Assembly (NCBI GenBank): GCA_948442615.1
Contig: CAOJSG010000003.1
Coordinates: 1-64,000, forward strand
Direction: 5' to 3'
Origin: an uncultured Alistipes sp.
Lineage (GTDB): Bacteria > Bacteroidota > Bacteroidia > Bacteroidales > Rikenellaceae
DNA: 64,000 nucleotides
Of the stretch, positions 18,172-27,176 are shown one piece after another. Position 1 is the first letter of the stretch. The number at the start of each line of letters is the position of its first letter. The position numbers were made by a program, and so were the translations under genes. The notes under the pieces were generated by a model. That model was given only the letters and a program-made list of their open reading frames with translations. It was not told the origin of the DNA and ran no database searches.

Positions 18172-19854
18172 CTACCGCTCCTTATAGACGGGCATGTCGG
18201 CCCCGCCGTATTCGTTCATGAGTTGCGGAAAGGGGAGTACGTCGTTCCGCCCGGCCCAGTCGAAGTAGAGCCGCTCCATGCGGGCCACCCGGCGCGGATG
18301 CTGCGCCGCGAGGTCGTGCTGCTCCGTGCGGTCGCGGGCGATGTCGTACAGCTCCCACTCCTGACCGTTGTAGTAGGAGGCCACCAGCTTCCAACGCCCC
18401 GCGCGCACCATGCGGTTGCCTTCGTGCTCGGCGAAGACCGGCCGCGAGGGAATCCGGCGCCCGGCCGCAATGGGCAGAATCGAAATGCCCTCCGGACGCA
18501 CCAGCTGCGGGGCCTCGCGGGCCGAGGGGAACCGTGCGCCCGCAGCATCGAGGCAGGTGGCCATGATATCCGTGAAGTGGCACGGCTGACGGTCGATGCG
18601 CCCCTTGCCGCGCACGCGGTCGCCCCACCAGAGGATGCTCGGCGTCGAGATGCCCCCTTCGTGGGCGAAATGCTTGTAGAGCCTGAAGGGCGTGCAGCAG
18701 ACGTTGGCCCAACCCGTACCGTAATGGTGGTAGGTGCCCGGCTGCCCCATCTGCGCCAGCTCCTCGCCCGTGTGGGTACGGTACTTGACGCCGCTGCGGC
18801 CGTCGAAGCCGAACTCGTGCCATTCGGCGCAGGCTCCGTTGTCCGAAAGGAAGAGGATCAGCGTATTGTCCAGCACCCCCTCGGCGCGCAGCGCTTCGAT
18901 CAGCCGGCCGATATTCTCGTCCATGATCTCGACCATCGCCGCGTAGATCGCCATGCGGCGCGCCAGGTCGCGGCGCGTGGCCTCGGGCAGCGAGTCCCAG
19001 GCCGCGATCGGCCGCGTGCGGTCGACGAACTGGCTGGCCGGCACCTCGCCCCGCGCCCCCATCCGCTGCTCGGCCGGCAGCAGCCCCAGTTCGCGCAGAC
19101 GGCACTCGCGGTCGGCCCGGATCGTGTCCCACCCCTTCAGATAGGTCTCCATGTAGGCGTCGATCCGCTCGCGCGGCGCCTGCAGCGGGAAATGGGGCGC
19201 GTTGTAGGTCACGTGCAGGAAGAACGGCTTGTGCAGCTCGCCCGCCCGGCGGACGAAATCGACGGCATAGTCCGTGATGGCGTCCGTCGCATAGAACGCT
19301 CCGGCCGGATAGTCGCGCCGCGGCGCCCCTTCGGGCAGCCGCACGTAGCGCCCCTCGTCCCAGTAGGAGGCCGCCCCGTTCATGAAGCCGTAGAAATCGT
19401 CGAACCCGCACGCCACCGGCGTGGCATGGCGGCCCATGTGCCATTTGCCCGACATCGCCGTGTAGTAGCCGTGCTGCTGCAACACCCGGGCGACGGTGAG
19501 GTTGTTGTCCGTGCGGTAGCCGCGGTAGCCCGAGGGCCACGCCTCGCGGTGGTCGCGCACCATCTCGCCGATGCCCACCCGATGGGGGTAAAGCCCCGTG
19601 AGGAGCGTGGCGCGCGACGGACAGCTGCGCCCCGCGTTGTACATCTGCGTGAAGCGGACCCCGTCCGCAGCCAGGCTGTCGAGCACGGGTGTCCGGATCT
19701 CGCCGCCGTAACACCCCAGATCGGAGTAGCCGAGGTCGTCGGCCAGGATCACGACGATATTGGGCCGCGGTTCGGGCCGGCGGGCGGCGGCAGGCGACAC
19801 GGCCGCCGCGGCGAGCCCGCAGCAGGTCAGCGGAAGCAACGTATGACGATCCAT
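18172..19854 (-). CDS. Sulfatase (formylglycine-dependent, Cys-type)
   Basis: PNIVVILADDLGYSDLGCYGGEIRTPVLDSLA; GRSCPSRATLLTGLYPHRVGIG sulfatase signature. Confidence 0.95.
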   Translation of the reverse strand: MDRHTLLPLTCCGLAAAAVSPAAARRPEPRPNIVVILADDLGYSDLGCYGGEIRTPVLDSLAADGVRFTQMYNAGRSCPSRATLLTGLYPHRVGIGEMVRDHREAWPSGYRGYRTDNNLTVARVLQQHGYYTAMSGKWHMGRHATPVACGFDDFYGFMNGAASYWDEGRYVRLPEGAPRRDYPAGAFYATDAITDYAVDFVRRAGELHKPFFLHVTYNAPHFPLQAPRERIDAYMETYLKGWDTIRADRECRLRELGLLPAEQRMGARGEVPASQFVDRTRPIAAWDSLPEATRRDLARRMAIYAAMVEIMDENIGRLIEALRAEGVLDNTLILFLSDNGACAEWHEFGFDGRSGVKYRTHTGEELAQMGQPGTYHHYGTGWANVCCTPFRLYKHFAHEGGISTPSILWWGDRVRGKGRIDRQPCHFTDIMATCLDAAGARFPSAREAPQLVRPEGISILPIAAGRRIPSRPVFAEHEGNRMVRAGRWKLVASYYNGQEWELYDIARDRTEQHDLAAQHPRRVARMERLYFDWAGRNDVLPFPQLMNEYGGADMPVYKER

Positions 19855-19863
19855 AAACGTATC

Positions 19864-21030
19864 TTATTGATTTTCCGGACCGAGAAGCGGCGACACGTCG
19901 ACCGTCGCGAAGGAGATCCGTCGGTAGAGATCCTCCTCGTCGCCGTTTTCGTACAACACGCCGACGCGCCGCTCGTCGAGCCGCACCAGATCGGAATAGG
20001 CCGCGCACCCGGCCCGCACGGTCCGGTAGTGCCGCCAGCTGCGCCCGTCGTCGCGGCTCACGCACAGCGAAAGGTTGCGCCGTTTGCGCGGATGCAGCGG
20101 ATTGCAGAAGAGCAGCGTCCGCGTCGGCCTGCCGCATCGCGTCAGATTGAGCATGCTGCCCTGGCAGCGCGGCTCCACCAGCTCGGGCCACTCGCCCCGG
20201 CGGCTCCACGACGTGCCGCCGTCGGTGCTCAGCGCATAGAGCCGGAGGCTGTCCTCGCGGGCGTAGTGGCGCATGTTCAGAAGCAGTGCGCCGTCGCCCG
20301 TCTCGGCCACGGTGCTTTCGTTGCCGCCGCACTGCGACACCGCCCCCAGATGCCAGGTTGCCCCCCGGTCGTCGGAATAGAGCAGCTGCGAATAGGATTC
20401 GACCGCCCCGCCGTCGCCGAGCCGCTTGTGGTTGGCCGGAACGACGAGGCGCCCCTTGTGCGGCGCGCGGCGCTTCACGATCGCGTGACACGGTCCGGTG
20501 GCGTACCAGGTCCAGCCGGGCAGCTTGACCGCCTCGGTGATTTCGCGGGGCGCGCTCCAGCTCCTGCCGTGGTCCGTCGACCGCAGCACGAAGACCCGGC
20601 GCGTGTCGCTCGCGGCGTTGCGTTCGATCGCGCGCTCGCGGTCGCCCCCGGCGTTCCAGGTCGCCAGCAGCACGATCTCGCCCCGGCGTCCCGTCACGAC
20701 GGGCGCCGGATTGCCGCAGGTGTTGGCGCCGTCGTCCCAGACGACCGTCGTGGGACCCCACGTGCGGCCGCCGTCCGTCGACCGGCGCATGACCAGGTCG
20801 ATGTCTCCCGCATCGTGCTTGTCGTTGCGGCGCGCCTCGGCGAAGGCCAGCAGCGCCCCGTCGGCCGCACGGACGATGGCCGGAATCCGGTATCCGGCAT
20901 AGCCGGCATCGCCCTCGACGAAGAGGTCGACCGGCCTGTCCGCATCGTTTTGCGCCGTGCCCGGCACCGGCAGCATCGCGGCGCAGAGGGCTGCGACGCC
21001 CCCGACGATACCGGTTATGGTTCGTTTCAT
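19864..21030 (-). CDS. Exo-alpha-sialidase, non-lipoprotein signal peptide
   Basis: YRIPAIV motif, Asp boxes (STDGGRTWGP, STDHGRSWSAP, SDDRGATWH, STDGGTSWS). Confidence 0.92.
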   Translation of the reverse strand: MKRTITGIVGGVAALCAAMLPVPGTAQNDADRPVDLFVEGDAGYAGYRIPAIVRAADGALLAFAEARRNDKHDAGDIDLVMRRSTDGGRTWGPTTVVWDDGANTCGNPAPVVTGRRGEIVLLATWNAGGDRERAIERNAASDTRRVFVLRSTDHGRSWSAPREITEAVKLPGWTWYATGPCHAIVKRRAPHKGRLVVPANHKRLGDGGAVESYSQLLYSDDRGATWHLGAVSQCGGNESTVAETGDGALLLNMRHYAREDSLRLYALSTDGGTSWSRRGEWPELVEPRCQGSMLNLTRCGRPTRTLLFCNPLHPRKRRNLSLCVSRDDGRSWRHYRTVRAGCAAYSDLVRLDERRVGVLYENGDEEDLYRRISFATVDVSPLLGPENQ

Positions 21031-21057
21031 AACGTATTCGGAATTTGCGGTTGAAAC

Positions 21058-21774
21058 CTACTTTTTCTTACGTTCGAGATAAATCGTATAGAGTTTGAAA
21101 TGCTCCTCGATGGCATGTTTGTACCCCTCGAGATCGCCGGCCTTGATGAACTCCAGCAGATGGCTGTGCGTCATCAGTTCGCCGCTCCGGATCAGTTCCG
21201 CCTCGATGGGCTCCAGGAAATCGCGGTATTTCTCCTTCACGAAGTCCAGGACGGGATAGATCACGTCCTGGAACTCGGAGATGATCTGGTTGCCCGTGAT
21301 TTCGTAGAGTTTGGTGTGGAACCGGTGTTCGCTGACCGGCGCGTACTTGTTGTTGCCGATCACCTGGCTCATGGCTACGATCTGCTCCAGCTCGGCGATG
21401 TCGGCCGGCGTGATGTTCCGGAACAGGCTGCTGCTGATCCCGATCTCGAGCGCCACGCGGAATTCGAGTATGTCGCGCAGCGTCGATTCGTTCATCAGCA
21501 GCGGGTTGATGCAGCGCTTCATGCCGCCCAGCAGCGACGGTTCGCCGAGAATCATCCCCTTCTTGGTCCGCGAAACCACCATACCCGTCATCTTGAACCG
21601 GCTCAGCGCCTCGCGCAGCACGGCTCGGCCGACCCCCAGCGACGCGGCGAGTTCGATCTCGTTGGGAATGCTGCTTCCGGGGCGAAGCCCCTGCTCCTTG
21701 AAATAACGGATCAGGCTCTCCTCCACGCTGTCGACGAGCGTCGTATGCCGATTATCCAACTTCAACATCCTCAT
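21058..21774 (-). CDS. FCD-domain GntR-family transcriptional regulator (FadR subfamily)
   Basis: N-terminal wHTH (IPNEIELAASLGVGRAVLREALSRFKMTGMVVSRTKKGMIL) and all-helical FCD C-terminus. Confidence 0.92.
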   Translation of the reverse strand: MRMLKLDNRHTTLVDSVEESLIRYFKEQGLRPGSSIPNEIELAASLGVGRAVLREALSRFKMTGMVVSRTKKGMILGEPSLLGGMKRCINPLLMNESTLRDILEFRVALEIGISSSLFRNITPADIAELEQIVAMSQVIGNNKYAPVSEHRFHTKLYEITGNQIISEFQDVIYPVLDFVKEKYRDFLEPIEAELIRSGELMTHSHLLEFIKAGDLEGYKHAIEEHFKLYTIYLERKKK

Positions 21775-21790
21775 AAACGGTTACTTTTCG

Positions 21791-21821
21791 CAAAGGTAAG
21801 TATTTTCTTTTTACGCGTCAA
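21791..21821 (-). promoter_or_regulatory. Promoter of the GntR regulator: TTG-N20-TACCTTTG
   Basis: On the minus strand TTG (21819-21821), 20-nt spacer, TACCTTTG (21791-21798). Confidence 0.65.
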
Positions 21822-22004
21822 TCCGTTCCGGCAAATCGGCTCCCGCCGGACGCATCCGCTGCGGCGCACCTCCGGGGCCGTCGGCGGTGCGGGTCTCCCA
21901 CTGCGCCCGGCAACCGACCCGGGCCGGACGGGACCGAAATCCCCTCCGGCCGATGCGGGTCGGGAGCCGCGCGGAGCACGGAACGACAAACACCGTCCGC
22001 GCGG

Positions 22005-23561
22005 CTATTCGATCCGCCAGTCGAACGTCTTGGGCCGTTCGACCCGCTGGCGGTAGCGCCGGCCGGCCGGATCGGTGACCACGATGTCGAGCGGCGTGTC
22101 GGCCGCCGAGGCCTCGACCACGAACATATGCGCGTTGCAGACGGCCAGGAAGGCGGTCGGGCGCGTCGGCAGCGCATCGCGCCGGATCAGCCGGTAGAGC
22201 GGGTCGCGCGTCCACGTACGCCGGACGCCGAGTTCGCGGCCGTTCTCGCGCACGGAGATCTTCCACCCCTCGTCCCAGTTGTAAACGTTCACCAGCACGC
22301 GGTTGCTCGCCGACTCGCCGCCGAACTCCTCGGGCACGCGGTTCAGGTCGTAGACCCGGAACTGGTTGCGGCCGGCCTCGTAGCCGTTGGGATGGAACTG
22401 CAGGTCCATGCGCGTGCCGCGGACCTTGAAGACGCCGTAGCCGCCGGGCGTGCCGTCCTCGCTGATGAGGCGACTCTCGGGGCCGTTGATCTTCCACGAC
22501 ACGGCCGACGCCGAGACGAACGAGTGCTGCGAGATGCGCTCGTCGACCGGGACGTTGATGAAGACGTGGCAGTGTCCCGTCAGGAAGCGCACCCGGTCGA
22601 AGCGCGCCAGCAGCGGCATGATCTGGTCATGCATCGCGGTCATGGTCGGCGCCGGGGCGAACTCGCCCGTGCCGTCCTCGCGGATGCCCGTATAGCGGAA
22701 AATCGGCACGTGCATGCAGACGACCAGCGGCGTGGCGGCATCGACGGTCTCCAGGTCGCGCGCCAGCCAGCGGAGCTGCCGCTCGTCGAGCTTGTAGTCG
22801 TTGCGCGAAGAGGCCTTGCCGTTCTTCACGATGCTGCGCCGCACGATGATGTTGTCGAGCATCACGAAATGGATCTTGCCCAGGTTGAACGAATAGTAGT
22901 TCGGCCCGATCAGCTGGCGGTAAGGCGCCTGCGCCAGGCTGTCCCACTGCGCATCGGGCACCTCCATCCCGACGAAGCGCTCGTTGTCGTGGTTGCCCGG
23001 GATGTGGAAGATCGGCGAGGGGTAGGTCTTCATCACATCGAGGTACTTGCGGAACGAGAAGTCGTTGCGGTGCCACATGATGTCGGTGGTCATGTCGCCC
23101 AAATGGATCGAATAGACCGGTCCGGCCGTGCGTTCGATCTCGCGGCGGATCTGCGGCAGATACCACTTGCGGTACTGGGGCAGATCGAGCTCCTCGGGGT
23201 CGCCGCGCAGGTGGGTGTCGGCCGAGACGAAGAGCGTGAAGTCGTCGTTGTCCGCCTTCTCCAGTTCGAAATCGATCGTGTCGACCGCGCACCGGGTCGT
23301 GTAGCCGAAGTGGCGCGGGATGAGTCCGTCGGCGGCCGCCTCGTAGCCCGAGGGGATCGACAGGAAGACGTAGCCGCAGGGTTTCTGCGAAACCAGGGCA
23401 TAGCGTCCGTCGGCATCGGTGCGGGTCACCAGGTCGCCGTCCGACACGACGGCGCCGGCCACGGGTTTCCCCTTGCAGGTGACGCGTCCGACCACGGTGG
23501 GCTCCTGCGCCCGGGCCATGCATGCGGCGCAAAGGGCCGCGAACAAAAGCAGTTTTTTCAT
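22005..23561 (-). CDS. Calcineurin-like metallophosphoesterase with N-terminal Ig-like/carboxypeptidase-regulatory and C-terminal domains
   Basis: FVSADTHLRGD, HLGDMTTDI, HIPGNHDNE, CMHVPIF, TGHCHVF metallophosphoesterase motifs; N-terminal VVGRVTCKGKPVAGAVVSDG. Confidence 0.88.
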   Translation of the reverse strand: MKKLLLFAALCAACMARAQEPTVVGRVTCKGKPVAGAVVSDGDLVTRTDADGRYALVSQKPCGYVFLSIPSGYEAAADGLIPRHFGYTTRCAVDTIDFELEKADNDDFTLFVSADTHLRGDPEELDLPQYRKWYLPQIRREIERTAGPVYSIHLGDMTTDIMWHRNDFSFRKYLDVMKTYPSPIFHIPGNHDNERFVGMEVPDAQWDSLAQAPYRQLIGPNYYSFNLGKIHFVMLDNIIVRRSIVKNGKASSRNDYKLDERQLRWLARDLETVDAATPLVVCMHVPIFRYTGIREDGTGEFAPAPTMTAMHDQIMPLLARFDRVRFLTGHCHVFINVPVDERISQHSFVSASAVSWKINGPESRLISEDGTPGGYGVFKVRGTRMDLQFHPNGYEAGRNQFRVYDLNRVPEEFGGESASNRVLVNVYNWDEGWKISVRENGRELGVRRTWTRDPLYRLIRRDALPTRPTAFLAVCNAHMFVVEASAADTPLDIVVTDPAGRRYRQRVERPKTFDWRIE

Positions 23562-23635
23562 CGGATTTTCCGTTCGTTGCGACGAGCCCCGGAGCGGACG
23601 GCGACAGCGCCGTCCGCTCCGGCCCGTCCGGTTCG

Positions 23636-25870
23636 TCATTTCTCCTTCACGCAGCGGATCTGCATCGCCTGGTTGCGGTAACCGAGGTCCTCCGTATCGG
23701 CATGCACCTGCGCCGTGCCGATGGCCGGGGCGTACATGAAGACGTAGCGGCCCGAAGGACGGAAATAGAGCAGGCCCGAAGCGTAGGTCGCAGCGGTTTT
23801 CGAATATTCGTTTCCGCGGCCCGTGAACATCGACCGCGACCAGTAGAACGCCGCGTTGTTCGACTCGACGACGGCGCCCGTGGCATCGCGCCGTCCGCCG
23901 CACGGGAACACCAGCGTCTCCATGCCGGCGTCGGATTCGTGGTCCTTCCAGAAATTGCGGGCATCGGCGATCTTCGGGAAGTCGGCCGAAGCGTCGGCCG
24001 GCAGCCGGTCGATGCGCAGGATGCTCTCGCCGTCAGCCATGTAGGTCTGGGTGTCCTTCTCGTGCGTACGGGTCCACGAAGGCGGCGTCGAGGTCGGATG
24101 TCCGCCCTTGTTGATCCACTGCAGACGGATGTAGTAGGCGTCGGACGTACCCTTGTACTTGATGCCCGAGTGGTACATCAGCTCCGCATCGCCCGTGATG
24201 GAGCCCGATCCGCCGCCCACGTAATTGCGGCTCTTGCCGCCGGGAAGCAGCTCCGCGGCCTTCTGCACGCCGTTGGCGAAGACCAGCGCGTTGTTGCGCC
24301 AGAGCATCACGTCGGAAAGCTCCTCGTAGGTCGGCAGGCGCCATCCGGCCGGGCAGGGATTGGGCGTCACCGTCTCCCAGTAGGTGTCGAAGTCGCCCTC
24401 GACGCCCTGTGCGTTCCAGTCCTGCGTCTCGCCCGTCCAGGAGATGAAGGCCTTGCTGGCGAGCGCCTCGGCGGGCGACATCTGGGTCGAGACCACCTCG
24501 ACCTCGCCCTGCACGGGGAACGGAACCGTACGGCCCCACTGATAGAGGTAGCCGAAGCTGCGGATGTCGTTGGCATAGGCCTGCGAAGCGCGGAGCGTGG
24601 CGCCGAGCGAGCGGTCCATCCACTCCAGACGGCCGAACTTCACCGTCTTGACGTCGGCCAGCCCCTGCTGGACGACCTTCACGTTGCAGTTCACGCCGCC
24701 GACCGCAATGGCGAAGGTCGCCGTACGCTCGCCGCCGGTGTTCTCCTTCAGCGTGCGGATGCGGATCGTGCCCTCCTTCTCGATCGCGGCGTCGTACCAG
24801 TCTTCGGCACCCTTCTCGATCGCGGCCGAACCGTCGATGTTGAGCGTGTAGCCGATGGTGAAGCCGTAGTTCGGCTCGGGCGTGAAGGGCAGCGTCACCG
24901 TATTGCGGTCCGAGAGCCACTCGCCCGAGACCTCGATCGGGTCGATTTCGGCACCGCTGCCGAAATCGGGCGAGAGGACGGCCACGACGCTGCCGCCCCG
25001 GATCTTCAGATCGAGCTTGTAGTCGTAGTCGGCGTAGACCGCCTCGACCGTCGAGAGGCACGTGAACGGATTGCCGTCCAGCGTCCCGGCGACCGTAACC
25101 GTCGGCCGGGAAAGCTGCGTGGGCAGCAGGTAGATCGCGAGCGCCTCGGCGCCCGACTCGAACCGCGTGAACGCGGGGTAATCCGTCGTGGCGGTCTCGG
25201 GCGCCGATGCGGCGAACGGGTAGCACCGGTCCGGAGCTCCCGTCACCGACACCTCGGCGAGTGCGATGCGGTCGGCTGCGCCGTTGCGCACCGAGATCCG
25301 GGCGACCGTACGCCCCAGGCATACGGGCACGTCGGCGTCGGCCGCGCTGGCCACATAGGTGGTGCCGCTCATCACGAAGGGCGACGAGGGAACCGTCCCG
25401 GCGGCCAGGTTCTGGACGACGGCGCTGCGGAACGCCTCGACCTGCGTGGCCTGGGTTTCGCCGGCAGTCTCCTCCTCCGTCACCAGGTCGGGGAGCGTCA
25501 CCCCGCGGCCCGCATTGGCCAGCACGAAGAGGTGCTTGGGCCCGGCCGAGGGCAGCACGATCTCGTGCACGCCGAGGCGGTAGTCCCGCGTGCCTTCGAT
25601 CGCCTCGGCACCGGCGGGCACGATGCCCTGTTCGCAATATTGCAGTCCTCCGGTGGTGACGTCGAAGACATAGATTCCGTAGTCGGCGACCGTCCGTTCG
25701 GCGGCCGTGGCATCCGAGCGCGTCGAAACCATCGTACCGCTCACGCGGACGTCGACCTGCATCTGCGCCTGCTGCCGGTTGTTTTCGAGCACGCTGTTCT
25801 CATCCATCAGATCGGGCGAACAGGCCGCGGCGAGCAGGCAGCAAACGATACCAGTGATTCGTATTTTCAT
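23636..25870 (-). CDS. Lipoprotein with fimbrillin-like N-terminus, BACON-like middle and FISUMP (major paralogous) C-terminal domain
   Basis: Lipobox CCLLAAACSPD; RTVADYGIYVFD; GGERTATFAIAVGGVNCNVKVVQQG; WMDRSLGAT...NPCPAGWRLPTYEE. Confidence 0.78.
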   Translation of the reverse strand: MKIRITGIVCCLLAAACSPDLMDENSVLENNRQQAQMQVDVRVSGTMVSTRSDATAAERTVADYGIYVFDVTTGGLQYCEQGIVPAGAEAIEGTRDYRLGVHEIVLPSAGPKHLFVLANAGRGVTLPDLVTEEETAGETQATQVEAFRSAVVQNLAAGTVPSSPFVMSGTTYVASAADADVPVCLGRTVARISVRNGAADRIALAEVSVTGAPDRCYPFAASAPETATTDYPAFTRFESGAEALAIYLLPTQLSRPTVTVAGTLDGNPFTCLSTVEAVYADYDYKLDLKIRGGSVVAVLSPDFGSGAEIDPIEVSGEWLSDRNTVTLPFTPEPNYGFTIGYTLNIDGSAAIEKGAEDWYDAAIEKEGTIRIRTLKENTGGERTATFAIAVGGVNCNVKVVQQGLADVKTVKFGRLEWMDRSLGATLRASQAYANDIRSFGYLYQWGRTVPFPVQGEVEVVSTQMSPAEALASKAFISWTGETQDWNAQGVEGDFDTYWETVTPNPCPAGWRLPTYEELSDVMLWRNNALVFANGVQKAAELLPGGKSRNYVGGGSGSITGDAELMYHSGIKYKGTSDAYYIRLQWINKGGHPTSTPPSWTRTHEKDTQTYMADGESILRIDRLPADASADFPKIADARNFWKDHESDAGMETLVFPCGGRRDATGAVVESNNAAFYWSRSMFTGRGNEYSKTAATYASGLLYFRPSGRYVFMYAPAIGTAQVHADTEDLGYRNQAMQIRCVKEK

Positions 25871-25881
25871 GGTGCGTAGTT

Positions 25882-27162
25882 TTATTCGTTGATGTATTTT
25901 TCGATCGTTGCGGCCGGAATCCGACGGAACGAGATCTGGTCGCTGTAGTGCGTCGCGCCGTTCTCATAGAGAATGCCGATGCTCCCGTCCTCGAAGACGA
26001 CCATGTCCGAATAGCCCGATTTCCGCTCGGTCACCCGATAGACGGCGCTCTTCCACGAAGCGCAGTCGTCCAGACTGGCCCGGATCGAGAGGTGGTCGCG
26101 CGTTTCGCTGTCGTTGCTGCTGGCCAGGATCACCGGCGAGGGAACGCCGTCCGTATTGTAGTTCACGACCGAGCCCTGGCACCCCGGATCGACCCGCAGC
26201 GGGACGGGTGCGTAGCGGGTCCAGCTGATTCCGCCGTCGGCGCTGAAGCTGCCGCCGCGCATCTTCTTGTAGGCGCCCGTGCCGCGCATGTCGAGATAGA
26301 CGCGGCCGTCGGAGAGTTCGACCGGCACGCACTCGTTGCCGTAGTGCAGCTCCTCATCCAGCTCGAGCATGTGCCAGCTCTCGCCGTTGTCGTCCGAATA
26401 GGCCACGTGCGAGCCGTAGTAGTCCTCGCTCTCCGTGTCGGTAATCGCCCGGCCGTCGAAGAGCTCGTACTTGTGGTCGCATCCGACCAGAATGCGTCCC
26501 CGGTGTTCGCCGCTGCGGAGCTGGATGGCGTGGCCGGGCCCCACCTTCAGGAAGCTGGTCCACTTGTAGCGCGACTCGTCGGAGTTGCGCCCCTCGCCGA
26601 ACCACTTGACCGGTCCGGTCCAGGTATCGCCCTCGTCGTCGGAGTAGAAGCACACGGCCTGGCAGCCGTAGGTCTGCGCCTCGTCGAAGGTGAAATACTT
26701 GCTCTTGAAGTTGGCCTCGGTCCTGCCCGTACGCTGCCAGCAGCAGAACACGACCAGCCGGCCGCTTTCGGTGTAGACCGCGCAGGCGTTGCCGCACGTG
26801 TTGTCCTCGTCGTCGAAGAGCACCTGGGAGGGCCCCCAGTTCACTCCGCCGTCGGTCGAGACGCGGTAGACGAGGTCGATGTCGCCGCCGTCCTTGTTGG
26901 TCGCACCGGTCTCCTCGCGCGCCTCGCAGAAGGCGATCAGCTTGTGCGGCGTCCGCACCAATCCGGGGATCCGGAAGTTATGGACGCGCTTGGTGGAGTA
27001 GACGGCCCCTTTCTTCTTCCACAGCACCTGCTCGGGACCGGCCGACAGATCGGTCTTTTCGTCGAGATCGTGCGTCGGCGTGCCGAATTCGAACGAATCG
27101 TCGCAGGCGGTCGCCAGGCAGACCAGCGCCGGAAGCAGGATATTCAGTAATCTGGTTTTCAT
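25882..27162 (-). CDS. Lipoprotein exo-alpha-sialidase
   Basis: Lipobox LVCLATACDDSFEF; NFRIPGLV; Asp boxes STDGGVNWGP, SDDEGDTWTGP, SDDNGESWH, SADGGISWT. Confidence 0.92.
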   Translation of the reverse strand: MKTRLLNILLPALVCLATACDDSFEFGTPTHDLDEKTDLSAGPEQVLWKKKGAVYSTKRVHNFRIPGLVRTPHKLIAFCEAREETGATNKDGGDIDLVYRVSTDGGVNWGPSQVLFDDEDNTCGNACAVYTESGRLVVFCCWQRTGRTEANFKSKYFTFDEAQTYGCQAVCFYSDDEGDTWTGPVKWFGEGRNSDESRYKWTSFLKVGPGHAIQLRSGEHRGRILVGCDHKYELFDGRAITDTESEDYYGSHVAYSDDNGESWHMLELDEELHYGNECVPVELSDGRVYLDMRGTGAYKKMRGGSFSADGGISWTRYAPVPLRVDPGCQGSVVNYNTDGVPSPVILASSNDSETRDHLSIRASLDDCASWKSAVYRVTERKSGYSDMVVFEDGSIGILYENGATHYSDQISFRRIPAATIEKYINE

Positions 27163-27176
27163 CGCAATCGGTTTTT

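Noticed and set aside
17902-21054. 1050-aa plus-strand ORF
   Set aside because: Antisense to sulfatase and sialidase, which have clear family motifs on the minus strand.
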